Origin: Aeromonas bivalvium | Lineage (GTDB): Bacteria > Pseudomonadota > Gammaproteobacteria > Enterobacterales > Aeromonadaceae | Direction: 5' to 3' | DNA: 64,000 nucleotides | NCBI RefSeq assembly: GCF_000819765.1 | Contig: NZ_CDBT01000008.1 | Span: 306,935 to 370,934, forward strand | Part shown: positions 26,563-34,317 of the stretch, one piece after another | Position numbering within the stretch: the stretch's first letter is position 1 | Layout of the letters: each line of letters starts with the position of its first letter | Position numbers and translations under genes: made by a program | The notes under the pieces: generated by a model | The model's database searches: none | Seen by the model: the letters and a program-made list of their open reading frames with translations, nothing else | Told to the model about the DNA's origin: nothing

Positions 26563-27437
26563 TAGAGGTGGCTGTCGGCCGTCTCGTACAGGGTGTAGAC
26601 ATCCATGCCGGGTTGCCAGCAGGCGGCCCCCAGGGTGCAGCCGACCGAGAAGCTCGCCAGCTCCTGGTGGCTGCGCAGCATCTGTTGCAGCCGTAACCAG
26701 ACCGGGCGCCAGGCCTCGGGTTCGGCGGGTTGCAGCAGCAGGGCAAATTCGTCGCCGCCGAGGCGAAACGCCTGATCCGTGGCGCGAATGCTCTGGCCCA
26801 GCAGCTGGGCGAAGCGGCTGAGCACCAGATCGCCCACCGGGTGACCCCAGGTGTCGTTGATCTGCTTGAATCTGTCGAGATCCAGCAGCACCAGCACCAG
26901 GCCATGGGGGTCGCGGCTGTGCTGCTCCACGGCGCGGCCGAGGGCCTCGTCGAAGTAGGCGCGATTGCCGAGGCCGGTCAGGTGATCGAGGCGTACCTGC
27001 TGCTCCAGATTGGCCAGGCGCAGGTAGAGGGGCAGGGCCAGCTGCAACTGACGATGGCAGCTCTGCAACTCGGCGATCTGCCCCTCGCTCGGGATCTGGG
27101 TCAGCTGGTAGTGGAGCTGGCCAAGGCTGAGGCCGTGACTGTCCTTGAGGGGAAACTGGTGGCTGTGCAGGCTGATCTGCTCCTGGGGCAGACACTGGAT
27201 CAGGCTGTGGTGAGCCGGCCCTTCGAGGCAGAGGCTGTGAATGCGGACAACCCTTGCCGCCGTGCGGGCAAAGATTGCCAGCAGCTCGCTCAGGGTCTGC
27301 TGGCCGAGCAGGCGCTCGAGCAGACCCTTGTCCGCCTGTTTGAGGGCGGGCGTCTGATGATCCAGCTGGCGGATCCACTGGGTTGCATCGAAGCCGACCG
27401 AGGCGTTTGCCTCTCTCCAAGATATTGAATTGTCCAT
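26532..27437 (-). CDS. Diguanylate cyclase (GGDEF domain)
   Basis: Makes cyclic di-GMP from two GTP. The product has 301 residues. The N-terminal part (1-150) has no domain I can name, is not membrane-bound, and ends in a helix that may be a coiled coil. The GGDEF domain (about 150-300) has DHLTGLGNRAYFDEAL, LVLLDLDRFKQINDTWGHPVGD and an intact RLGGDEF active site, so activity is expected; no RxxD inhibitory site is evident before GGDEF. It starts at ATG 27437 after GAGGAAAGAG. Its last codons and stop are repeated twice more downstream. Confidence 0.9.
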   Translation of the reverse strand: MDNSISWREANASVGFDATQWIRQLDHQTPALKQADKGLLERLLGQQTLSELLAIFARTAARVVRIHSLCLEGPAHHSLIQCLPQEQISLHSHQFPLKDSHGLSLGQLHYQLTQIPSEGQIAELQSCHRQLQLALPLYLRLANLEQQVRLDHLTGLGNRAYFDEALGRAVEQHSRDPHGLVLVLLDLDRFKQINDTWGHPVGDLVLSRFAQLLGQSIRATDQAFRLGGDEFALLLQPAEPEAWRPVWLRLQQMLRSHQELASFSVGCTLGAACWQPGMDVYTLYETADSHLYARKKADGTA

Positions 27438-27565
27438 TCTCTTTCCTCACCTAGCGGCCCTCTGGCCCGCCCCTGGCAGTCGAAATGCAAAAGCTGTGCC
27501 CAAAATATGTTCTATGGGACCAACCCAGGCTGGCTAGACTTAAGTCGATAAAAATGGAGGAAAAA

Positions 27566-29518
27566 TTGTATACGGAATTCTTGATCCTGCTCTCTGCCGC
27601 CGTCCTGCTGGTGGCGGTTTTCCGGCGCCTGGGACTGCCGGTGATCCTCGCCTACCTGATCGCCGGCGTGCTGCTGGGCCCCCATGGCCTGGCGCTGGTG
27701 AAGGAGCAGGCCATGATGCACACCCTGGGGGAGCTGGGGGTGGTCTTCCTGATGTTCTCCCTCGGCCTCGAGTTCTCCCTCTCCAAGCTCATCGCCATGC
27801 GCAGCCTGGTGGTTGGGGTGGGGGGGCTGCAGGTGGTGCTGACCACGGCGTTGTTCTGCTGGCTGGGCTGGCTGTGGGGGCTGACCCTGCCCCAGGCCCT
27901 GGTGGTGGCCGGCACCCTCAGCCTCTCCTCGACCGCCGTGGTGATCAAGCAGCTGGGGGAGCAGAAGCAGCTCCATACCCGGCGAGCCCAGCTGGGGGTC
28001 AGCGTCCTGCTGTTCCAGGATCTTGCCGTGGTGCCCCTGCTGGTGATGATCCCCATACTGGCCGAACCCGAGGCCCAGGGAGAGGCCCTGCTGGCGGCCA
28101 TCTCCTGGGCCTCCCTCAAGGGGATCCTGGCCCTGCTCGGCCTGCTGGCGGTAGGCAAGTGGCTGCTGCCCTCCCTGTTTCACGAGGTGGCCCGGGCTCG
28201 CTCCGATGAGCTGTTCGTCCTGAGCGCCCTGCTGGTGGCTCTGCTCGCGGCCTCCTTGACCCAGTGGATGGGGCTCTCCATGGCCCTGGGGGCCTTCCTG
28301 GCGGGCATGATGCTGGGGGAGTCCCACTATCGCCACCAGCTGGAGGTAGACATCAAGCCGTTTCGCGACGTGCTGATGGGACTCTTCTTCGTCACCATCG
28401 GCATGACCATGGACTGGCTACTGGTGGTGCGCCATGGCTGGCAGCTGATGGGCTTCGTCCTGCTGCTGATGCTGCTCAAATCCTTGCTGGTACTGCTGGC
28501 GGGGCGCCTGATGGGGGAGCGCAAGCGCGATGCCCTCGCGGCGGGCATCATGCTCAGCCAGGTCGGGGAGTTTGGTTTCGTGCTGCTGGCCCTGGCTCAT
28601 CAATACGGCATGCTGGGTCAGCGTCTCGTCTCTCTGCTGATCGGGGTCGGGGTCATCTCCATCGCCCTCACCCCCTGGCTGGTGGGGCGATCCCGGGAGC
28701 TGGCGCGCTGGCTGAGCCGCTCCCCCCTGCTCGGTGAATCCGAGCTGGCCCAATCCGGCCTTGGCAAGAGTGGTCATGTCATCATCGCCGGTTTCGGCCG
28801 GGCCGGTCAGACCTGCGCCCGCTTCCTCAAGCTGGAGGGGATCCCCTTCCTGGCCCTGGACCTGGATCCCGAACGGGTCGGCGAGGCCAAGCTGGCGGGG
28901 GAGCAGGTCGCCTTTGGCGATGCCAGCCGGCGGGACATACTGCTGGCGGCCGGTCTGACCCGGGCCAGGCTGGTGATCATCACCTTCGACGATGCCAAGC
29001 GGATCGACGCCATGCTTGCCCTCATCCCCCAGCTGGCCGAGGGGGTCAAGGTGCTGGTGCGCACCCGGGACGATCGCCTGCTCGAGCAGTACAAGCAGGC
29101 GGGGGCCCATGAGGTGGTGCCCGAATCCCAGGAGGGAACCCTGATGCTGGTCTCCCACCTGCTGCGCCACTGCGAGGTGCCCATAGGCCGGGTGATCCGG
29201 CGTATGGAGCAGGAGCGATCCAGCCAGTATTCCTTCCTGCACGGTTTCTACTGGGGCGAGCAGAGCGCCCAGGGGCTGGAGCGGGACCATGGTCTGGAGC
29301 GGCTGCATCCGGTGCGGCTCAGCGACCAGGCCTGGGCCATCGGTCGCCGGGTCCACGAGCTGGCCCTGGGATCGGTGCACATCAAGGAGCTGCACCGGGC
29401 GGGGGAGGTGCTGGAGGCCAGGGGGGAGCTGCGGCTGGAGGCGGAGGATACGCTAGTGCTCTTTGGCACCAATGCCGCCATAGAGCAGGCCGAGCAGCGC
29501 CTGCTGGAGGGGGGCTGA
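27566..29518 (+). CDS. CPA2-family monovalent cation/proton antiporter with TrkA domains (KefB/KefC/YbaL type)
   Basis: An inner-membrane K+ or Na+/H+ antiporter of 650 residues. The Na_H exchanger domain covers about 1-385 with about 12 helices (SLSSTAVVIKQL, LLFQDLAVVPLL, ALGAFLAGMMLGES, SQVGEFGFVLLALA). A TrkA-N Rossmann domain follows (HVIIAGFGRAGQ, ALDLDPERV), then a TrkA-C domain (about 570-650). TTG 27566 is preferred because GGAGG lies five bases upstream; ATG 27554 would add four residues but has no ribosome site. I cannot choose between the glutathione-gated Kef type and the YbaL type from sequence alone. Confidence 0.87.
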   Translation: MYTEFLILLSAAVLLVAVFRRLGLPVILAYLIAGVLLGPHGLALVKEQAMMHTLGELGVVFLMFSLGLEFSLSKLIAMRSLVVGVGGLQVVLTTALFCWLGWLWGLTLPQALVVAGTLSLSSTAVVIKQLGEQKQLHTRRAQLGVSVLLFQDLAVVPLLVMIPILAEPEAQGEALLAAISWASLKGILALLGLLAVGKWLLPSLFHEVARARSDELFVLSALLVALLAASLTQWMGLSMALGAFLAGMMLGESHYRHQLEVDIKPFRDVLMGLFFVTIGMTMDWLLVVRHGWQLMGFVLLLMLLKSLLVLLAGRLMGERKRDALAAGIMLSQVGEFGFVLLALAHQYGMLGQRLVSLLIGVGVISIALTPWLVGRSRELARWLSRSPLLGESELAQSGLGKSGHVIIAGFGRAGQTCARFLKLEGIPFLALDLDPERVGEAKLAGEQVAFGDASRRDILLAAGLTRARLVIITFDDAKRIDAMLALIPQLAEGVKVLVRTRDDRLLEQYKQAGAHEVVPESQEGTLMLVSHLLRHCEVPIGRVIRRMEQERSSQYSFLHGFYWGEQSAQGLERDHGLERLHPVRLSDQAWAIGRRVHELALGSVHIKELHRAGEVLEARGELRLEAEDTLVLFGTNAAIEQAEQRLLEGG

Positions 29519-29611
29519 CGGCCTTTCGTATCGAGCCGGAGCGCCTCTTGGCAACCCCATGGTCGGCCCCGAGCCGCGGCGGCTGATGGGCCTCTTGCCG
29601 GGGCGCCCAGG

Positions 29612-30781
29612 CTAGCGGCTGGGGTTGGCCTGGCGCGGTTGGGGCTGGGTCAGCGGACTCCGGATGTCGAGGAAGCGGGCCACCCTCTCCCTGTCGTCCA
29701 GAGTGTCCTGATAGCCGAGGGCAATCAGCTGCTGGCAGTAACCGGGCACGAACATCAGGAAGCTGGCCAGACTGCTGGCCTCATCCCCCTTGACCCCGAG
29801 GATCCGCAGCAGGCGCCGCATCTTGGTCGGCAACTGCGGCAGGAAGGGGAGTGCCAGCAGATCGAGATCCTGGCTCGGCTGCAACAGGCAGGCTTCCACC
29901 TCCTTGAGTTTGAGCCTGGCCCTGTCCCGCTCCGGGATGAGCGACAGGGTGAGGTTGATGCGCCCGAGCCGCTCCAGATCCGAGTTGAGGGTATCGGTGA
30001 ACACTGTCTCCAGCAGGTGGCTGGCGATGTGGGAGCTGGTCAGCCGCTCCCGGAACTGGCCCTGGCCTGGCTCGGGCGGCGAGGCCAGGGCGATGGCGAG
30101 GATCCGCTCCGCTCCCAGGTGGATGGCCGGGCTCAGGGGGCTGAGCTGGTGGATGGAGCCATCCCCATAGAATTTGTCGCCGATGCGGGTGGCGGGAAAC
30201 ACGAAGGGGAGGGCGCTGGAGGCGAGCAGATGATCCGAGGTGATCAGGGTGCGGACGCCGCGCCTGCGCTCCCGCTGCCAGGGCTGGTGCTGGGATCGCC
30301 CCTGGAAGAAGGTGGTGCTGAGCCCGTCCCCGTAGTCCGATGCCGTGATGGCCAGGGCCTCCAGGCTGCCGTAGAGGATGTTGTCATCGATGCGGTGATA
30401 GTCGATGAGCTGTTCGAGCAGCTTGCGCAGGGGGCCGTTGTCGAACAGGTTGAAGGCGCGGTTCGGGTCCGGGTGGATCAGGCCGGCCGAGCCCTCGTAG
30501 AGCAGGCGCCAGAGCAGGCGACCCGGGTGAAAATCGAAGATGTGATGCGTCTCGAAGCGGCGCCAGACCCACTCCAGTTTGCGCACCCCGAGCTGAAAGC
30601 AGGAGGCGTGGCAGGCGAGAGAGGTGGCGTTGAGGGCGCCGGCCGAGGTGCCGCACAGTATGGGGAAGGGGATCCCCTGATTGCGGGGATAGAGTTCGGC
30701 AATGGCCTTGAGGGCGCCAACCTGGTAGGCGGCGCGTGCGCCACCGCCGGTTAACAGCAGTGCTGTATTGGGTCTGGCCAT
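29612..30781 (-). CDS. Patatin-like phospholipase family protein
   Basis: A probable lipid acyl hydrolase of 389 residues from start MARPNTALLLTGGGARAAYQ (ATG 30781); a longer frame begins at ATG 30820. It has an oxyanion loop GGGAR (12-16), nucleophile elbow GTSAG with S46, and dyad Asp D207 in DGS. A C-terminal region of about 150 residues matches DUF3336-free bacterial patatins with a helical tail. No signal peptide is seen, so it is cytoplasmic or membrane-associated. It lies downstream of an alpha/beta hydrolase on the same strand, but a hairpin separates them. The substrate is unknown. Confidence 0.87.
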   Translation of the reverse strand: MARPNTALLLTGGGARAAYQVGALKAIAELYPRNQGIPFPILCGTSAGALNATSLACHASCFQLGVRKLEWVWRRFETHHIFDFHPGRLLWRLLYEGSAGLIHPDPNRAFNLFDNGPLRKLLEQLIDYHRIDDNILYGSLEALAITASDYGDGLSTTFFQGRSQHQPWQRERRRGVRTLITSDHLLASSALPFVFPATRIGDKFYGDGSIHQLSPLSPAIHLGAERILAIALASPPEPGQGQFRERLTSSHIASHLLETVFTDTLNSDLERLGRINLTLSLIPERDRARLKLKEVEACLLQPSQDLDLLALPFLPQLPTKMRRLLRILGVKGDEASSLASFLMFVPGYCQQLIALGYQDTLDDRERVARFLDIRSPLTQPQPRQANPSR

Positions 30782-30854
30782 AGGGATGCGCCTTATGGTG
30801 AGTGCAAGGGCGGTTGCCACCGCGCCACTTAACTATAAGAGCTTGTATCCGGGA

Positions 30855-30888
30855 TAAAAATGGGCCGCGATCTCATTTTTCACGGCCC
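30855..30888 (-). terminator. Probable terminator of the alpha/beta hydrolase gene
   Basis: A six-base-pair stem GGGCCG / CGGCCC (30862-30867 with 30883-30888) with a 15-base loop is followed on the minus strand by ATTTTTAT. The stem is short, so confidence is moderate. Confidence 0.45.
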
Positions 30889-30903
30889 GTTGGCAGCCGG
30901 GGC

Positions 30904-31755
30904 CTAGGAGGCTGACTGGCTAAGCTGGGCGAAGGCGGCAAACAGGGCCGGGCTCGCCAGGATGCGGCCATGACCCAGCCCCTGAGTGGAAATGAGGCGG
31001 GTACGGCCGTCCTGGCTGGCGCGCAATGAGTCTTTGTGGGGGGCGAACCTGTCCGCCTCGTCGTGGACGATGAGGGTCGGGCCGCTGCGTCTGGCCAGGG
31101 CGGCCAGGGGATCCACCTCGCTCAAAGGGTGTTGGTACTCCTGCTCTATCTCCTTGACCACGGCATCGAACAGCCGCATCGAATAACCGGATCGCGCCAC
31201 CATGGCGTAGAGCTGGGGCACATAGTCGATGACGGGGGCGACCAGCAGCAGGGGGCAGTGCTCCAGGCCGGGATGGCGGCTGGAGAGGGCGACAGCGCCC
31301 CCCATGCTGTGGGCCATGACCCCATGGATGGGGCCGACCCGCTCGATCAGCTCATCCAGCGCCCGTACGAAGCGGGGCAGGTGGCCCGTGCTGCCCTCGC
31401 TGTTGCCATGGGCGGGATGATCGTAGGCGATGGCGGTGAAGCCCTGGGCCGCAACCTGCTCCATCAGCGGGAACAACTGACTGGCGCTGCCAGACCAGCC
31501 GTGCATCAGCAGCCAGACCGGACCCTGGCCGAGCCGGTAACTCATCAGCTGACCCTCGCCGGTGTGGACGGCCTGCCGGACGAGCCCCTCGGGCGCGGCC
31601 TGGTCCCGCTGATTGCGCTGGGGAGTCAGCAGCAGGCGGCTGGCGGTACGCCTGGCGTGGCGCGGGGCCAGGCCGTGGTGCAGTCGGGTGCCTATGCCCA
31701 GCAACCACTTGCTCGGGCTGAATCGGCGGGTGTTGAAGTAGATCTTGCTGCTCAT
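30904..31755 (-). CDS. Alpha/beta hydrolase
   Basis: A 283-residue esterase/lipase-fold protein. Oxyanion region HGWSGS (85-90), nucleophile S150 in AHSMGG, acid D232 or D235 in HDEADRF, and general base H262 in GLGHGRIL form a complete triad. The first 60 residues are basic and lack a signal sequence. It is 171 bases downstream of a TetR regulator on the same strand, a common pairing in which the regulator controls the hydrolase, so co-regulation is plausible. The substrate cannot be predicted. Confidence 0.86.
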   Translation of the reverse strand: MSSKIYFNTRRFSPSKWLLGIGTRLHHGLAPRHARRTASRLLLTPQRNQRDQAAPEGLVRQAVHTGEGQLMSYRLGQGPVWLLMHGWSGSASQLFPLMEQVAAQGFTAIAYDHPAHGNSEGSTGHLPRFVRALDELIERVGPIHGVMAHSMGGAVALSSRHPGLEHCPLLLVAPVIDYVPQLYAMVARSGYSMRLFDAVVKEIEQEYQHPLSEVDPLAALARRSGPTLIVHDEADRFAPHKDSLRASQDGRTRLISTQGLGHGRILASPALFAAFAQLSQSAS

Positions 31756-31926
31756 GGGTCAATCCTGTGGCGACACGGGGCGAGCGCATCATCGAGTTGC
31801 GAACGGTCGTGCTTTTTTGTCGGTTTTAAAAAAATTCTGGTCGGCGGTGAAAAGCGGCCCGGCCAGCCTTGCCTGCTAGCGTGGATCGCAGGCCCTCCTG
31901 GCGCCTCTTTCGGCCTCAGGGCGGGG

Positions 31927-32514
31927 TCAGTGCGCGCGCCAGCTGGCCAGCAGCGCCTCCACCTCGGGCCAGAAATGTTGCCCGGCATCCTGGCACAGTC
32001 CCAGGGCACCGAACACCTGATCCCCCAGATAGAGGCCGTAGAGGCGGTAGACGGCGCGCCAGGGATCCAGATCCCTGCGCCACTCCCCCTGCTTCTGACC
32101 CTGCACCACCTGGCGAGCCAGGTAGTCGAGCCAGAAGCGCACCAGCTGGCGGGCCGCCTGCTGTACCGCCCCCTCCTGGGCCGAGGTCCAGGCATCGAGG
32201 AACATGCAGCGTCCGGCGAAACTCTGGTTCCAGGCCAGCCAGGCGTGCAGCAGGGCCGTCAGCTTCTCGCCCTGGCTCGGGTGCTGCTGCCGGCGTACCG
32301 GCTGGATCACCCTGCTCCGAAACACCTCGGCGGCATGCTCGAGCACGGCGATCTGCAGGTTGTCGCGGGATTGGAAGTGGGCGAACAGGCCGCTCTTGGA
32401 CATGTCGCAGGCACTGGCCAGGGAGCCTATGGTCAGGCTTTCCAACCCCTGGATGCTCGCCTGCTCGAAGCCCTGGTCCAGAATGTACTCCCGGGTCAAC
32501 CGGCCCTTGCTCAT
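31927..32514 (-). CDS. TetR-family transcriptional regulator
   Basis: A 195-residue repressor from MSKGRLTREYILDQGFEQAS (ATG 32514, with GAGAGAGG upstream); the longer frame to 32619 adds 35 unrelated residues. The helix-turn-helix lies at about 25-50 (LTIGSLASACDMSKSGLFAHFQSRDNLQ), followed by a helical ligand domain with a TetR_C tail (FLDAWTSAQEGAVQQAARQL, GLYLGDQVF). It is upstream of the alpha/beta hydrolase on the same strand. I did not find a convincing operator palindrome. Confidence 0.87.
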   Translation of the reverse strand: MSKGRLTREYILDQGFEQASIQGLESLTIGSLASACDMSKSGLFAHFQSRDNLQIAVLEHAAEVFRSRVIQPVRRQQHPSQGEKLTALLHAWLAWNQSFAGRCMFLDAWTSAQEGAVQQAARQLVRFWLDYLARQVVQGQKQGEWRRDLDPWRAVYRLYGLYLGDQVFGALGLCQDAGQHFWPEVEALLASWRAH

Positions 32515-32661
32515 CCCATGCCCTCTCTCGTCCGGCTCGCCAGCATAGAGGACGATCGTGCTAATTGTCGAGCCACAAATATTGCGAAAAGGCGTCAATG
32601 TCAGGCCAGGTGGGGGCATTTAGATGGTTGTTTGGATCCTGGTGTGAGGCGGGGCAGCCTC

Positions 32662-32865
32662 AGTCGTCCCTGATGTCCATCTGCTGGAGCACAATGACCG
32701 CCTGGGTACGGTGCTTTGCGCCGAGGCTGTGAGGGCTCAGTCGTCCTTGATGTCCATTTGCTGGAGCGCAATGACCGCCTGGGTACGGTGCTTTGCGCCG
32801 AGGCTGTGAGGGCTTAGTCGTCCTTGATGTCCATCTGCTGGAGCGCAATGACCGCCTGGGTACGG
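32662..32865 (-). repeat. 77-bp tandem repeat: triplicated 3' end of the response regulator gene
   Basis: Units start at 32662, 32739 and 32816 (period 77). The third is the genuine 3' end of the gene; the two downstream copies repeat its last about 17 codons and stop. They encode HRTQAVIALQQMDIKDD and HRTQAVIVLQQMDIRDD, against NRTQAVIALQQMDIKDD in the gene. About 25 bases after each stop (GCCCTCACAGCCTCGGCGC on the minus strand) are repeated as well. The end peptide is largely preserved, with only conservative changes. Confidence 0.88.
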
Positions 32866-33458
32866 TTCTTGACTCCGAGTTTGCGAAAGATGGCCGTGAT
32901 ATGGGCCTTGATGGTGGCCTCGGAGACATTGAGCTCCCAGGCGATCTGCTTGTTGAGGCTGCCGTCCCGCAGCATCACCAGCACCTTGTACTGCTGGGGA
33001 GTGAGGCTGGCGAGCTTGCTGGCCAAGTCGGGGCCGTCCTCGTACTCGGACTGGAGCGAGATCCCCTCGGGCAGCCAGGTATCCCCGGCGATGACGGCGT
33101 TGAGGGCCGTCACCAGCTGCTGGAGAGGGGAGGATTTGGGGATGAAGCCGAGGGCACCGAGCCGCAGCACCTGGGTAATGATGGCGGGATCCTCCGAGGC
33201 CGAGACCACGACGATGGGCAGGTCCGGATACTGGCCGCGCAGGTGTACCAGCCCCTCGAAGCCGTTGGCGCCCGGCATCTTGAGATCCAGCAGCAGCAGA
33301 TCGACCTCTGCATGGGCCGCCAGCAGCTGGGCCAGGCTGTCGATGGAGTCCGCTTCCAGCAGCTGGGCATCGCTGATAGCCATGTGCACGGCCTGATAGA
33401 GGGCGCCCCGAAACAGGGGGTGGTCATCTGCGATGACGATGGTAAATTGGCTGTCCAT
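32814..33458 (-). CDS. NarL/FixJ-family response regulator
   Basis: A 214-residue regulator. The receiver domain (1-125) has D11-D12, phospho-acceptor D58 in LLLLDLKMPG, and K108. The LuxR-type helix-turn-helix (about 150-210) has SLTPQQYKVLVMLRDGSLNKQIAWELNVSEATIKAHITAIFRKLGV as family pattern (quoted in parts). It resembles the CrbR/ErdR group that controls acetate and alcohol metabolism through an orphan kinase (tentative). No sensor kinase is adjacent, so the partner is encoded elsewhere. It is divergent from the GST gene. Its 3' end is duplicated twice downstream. Confidence 0.9.
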   Translation of the reverse strand: MDSQFTIVIADDHPLFRGALYQAVHMAISDAQLLEADSIDSLAQLLAAHAEVDLLLLDLKMPGANGFEGLVHLRGQYPDLPIVVVSASEDPAIITQVLRLGALGFIPKSSPLQQLVTALNAVIAGDTWLPEGISLQSEYEDGPDLASKLASLTPQQYKVLVMLRDGSLNKQIAWELNVSEATIKAHITAIFRKLGVKNRTQAVIALQQMDIKDD

Positions 33459-33618
33459 AGCTCGATGTTAACTATTTGTTTTGGAACACCAAACTAGCAC
33501 CGCCGCCCATGAGGGTCAAACCCGTGGCGCGACAATTGTGATGGCTGGCCGGGATAGGTTGCAACCTTGTCAATAGCCGCTGCCGGCCGCCGATGGCACA
33601 GGGATAGAGGAGAAGCAG

Positions 33619-34248
33619 ATGGACGAGATGGTATTGACGGTGGGCACCGGCTCGACCTGGGCGATGCGAGCCGCCCTGGTGCTGGGGCTCAGCGGACTGG
33701 CGTGGCGCGAGCGGGCCTTCGATCTGGCGGATGCCGCCGACATGCATCGCCTCAAGCAGCAGGCTCCGGCCGGCCTGGTGCCCTGGCTGGATCATGGGGC
33801 CGTGCGGGTACATGACTCCCTGGCCATCGCCGAATACCTGCATGAGATCTGCCCCGAGCGCCACCTGTATCCGTCGGATCGGGCCGAGCGCGCCCTGGCC
33901 CGCAGCCTGTGCGCCGAGCTGCACGCCGGGTTTGGCCAGACGCGCACCCTGCTGCCCTTCTTCCTCGGCGCCCCCAGGGTGCAGGAGCCGCCCCTGGCGG
34001 CGCTGCCCGAGCTGGCCAGGTTGCAGGTGCTCTGGTCCCAGGCAGGGGCCGAGTTCTACTTCGGCGCCCCCGGCATAGTGGATGCTTGCTATGCCGTCAT
34101 GGCGCAGCGGCTGTTCAACTACGGCATCTGGTTGCCGGGGGCGGCGGGCGCCTATCAGCATCGCCTGCTGGCCTGGCCCCTGTGGCAGGAAACCCTGGCC
34201 CGGGCCACCGACCAGTGGCCCGCGCTGGCCGCCCAGTCCCAGGGCTGA
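33619..34248 (+). CDS. Glutathione S-transferase family protein
   Basis: A 209-residue cytoplasmic protein with a thioredoxin-like N-terminal domain (TVGTGSTWAMRAALVLGLSG, and the cis-proline/GSH-binding GLVPWLDHGAVRVHDSLAIAEYL) and a helical C-terminal domain. In place of the usual catalytic Ser/Cys motif it has GSTWAMR, so Ser12 may act. Start ATG 33619 follows GAGGAGAAG. It is divergent from the response regulator. Enzymatic substrate is unknown. Confidence 0.82.
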   Translation: MDEMVLTVGTGSTWAMRAALVLGLSGLAWRERAFDLADAADMHRLKQQAPAGLVPWLDHGAVRVHDSLAIAEYLHEICPERHLYPSDRAERALARSLCAELHAGFGQTRTLLPFFLGAPRVQEPPLAALPELARLQVLWSQAGAEFYFGAPGIVDACYAVMAQRLFNYGIWLPGAAGAYQHRLLAWPLWQETLARATDQWPALAAQSQG

Positions 34249-34271
34249 TCTGCCCGGGGGCTGGGAAACGG

Positions 34272-34300
34272 AAAGAGGGGAGCCATGGGCTCCCCTCTTT
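34272..34300. terminator. Bidirectional terminator between the GST and amylase genes
   Basis: A perfect 13-base-pair stem (34272-34284 with 34288-34300), loop ATG, with terminal A3/T3 runs. It serves the two converging genes. Confidence 0.85.
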
Positions 34301-34317
34301 ATTTCTGGCTTGGCCAG

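Noticed and set aside
26407..27450. 347-codon alternative frame through the GGDEF gene and its repeats
   Set aside because: It lacks the GGDEF motif and reads as low-complexity Pro/Arg/Gly sequence; it is open only because of base composition and the 48-base period.
31756..31926. GGTCG repeats before the alpha/beta hydrolase as a TetR operator
   Set aside because: The copies are in direct rather than inverted orientation and spacing is irregular, so no operator can be supported.
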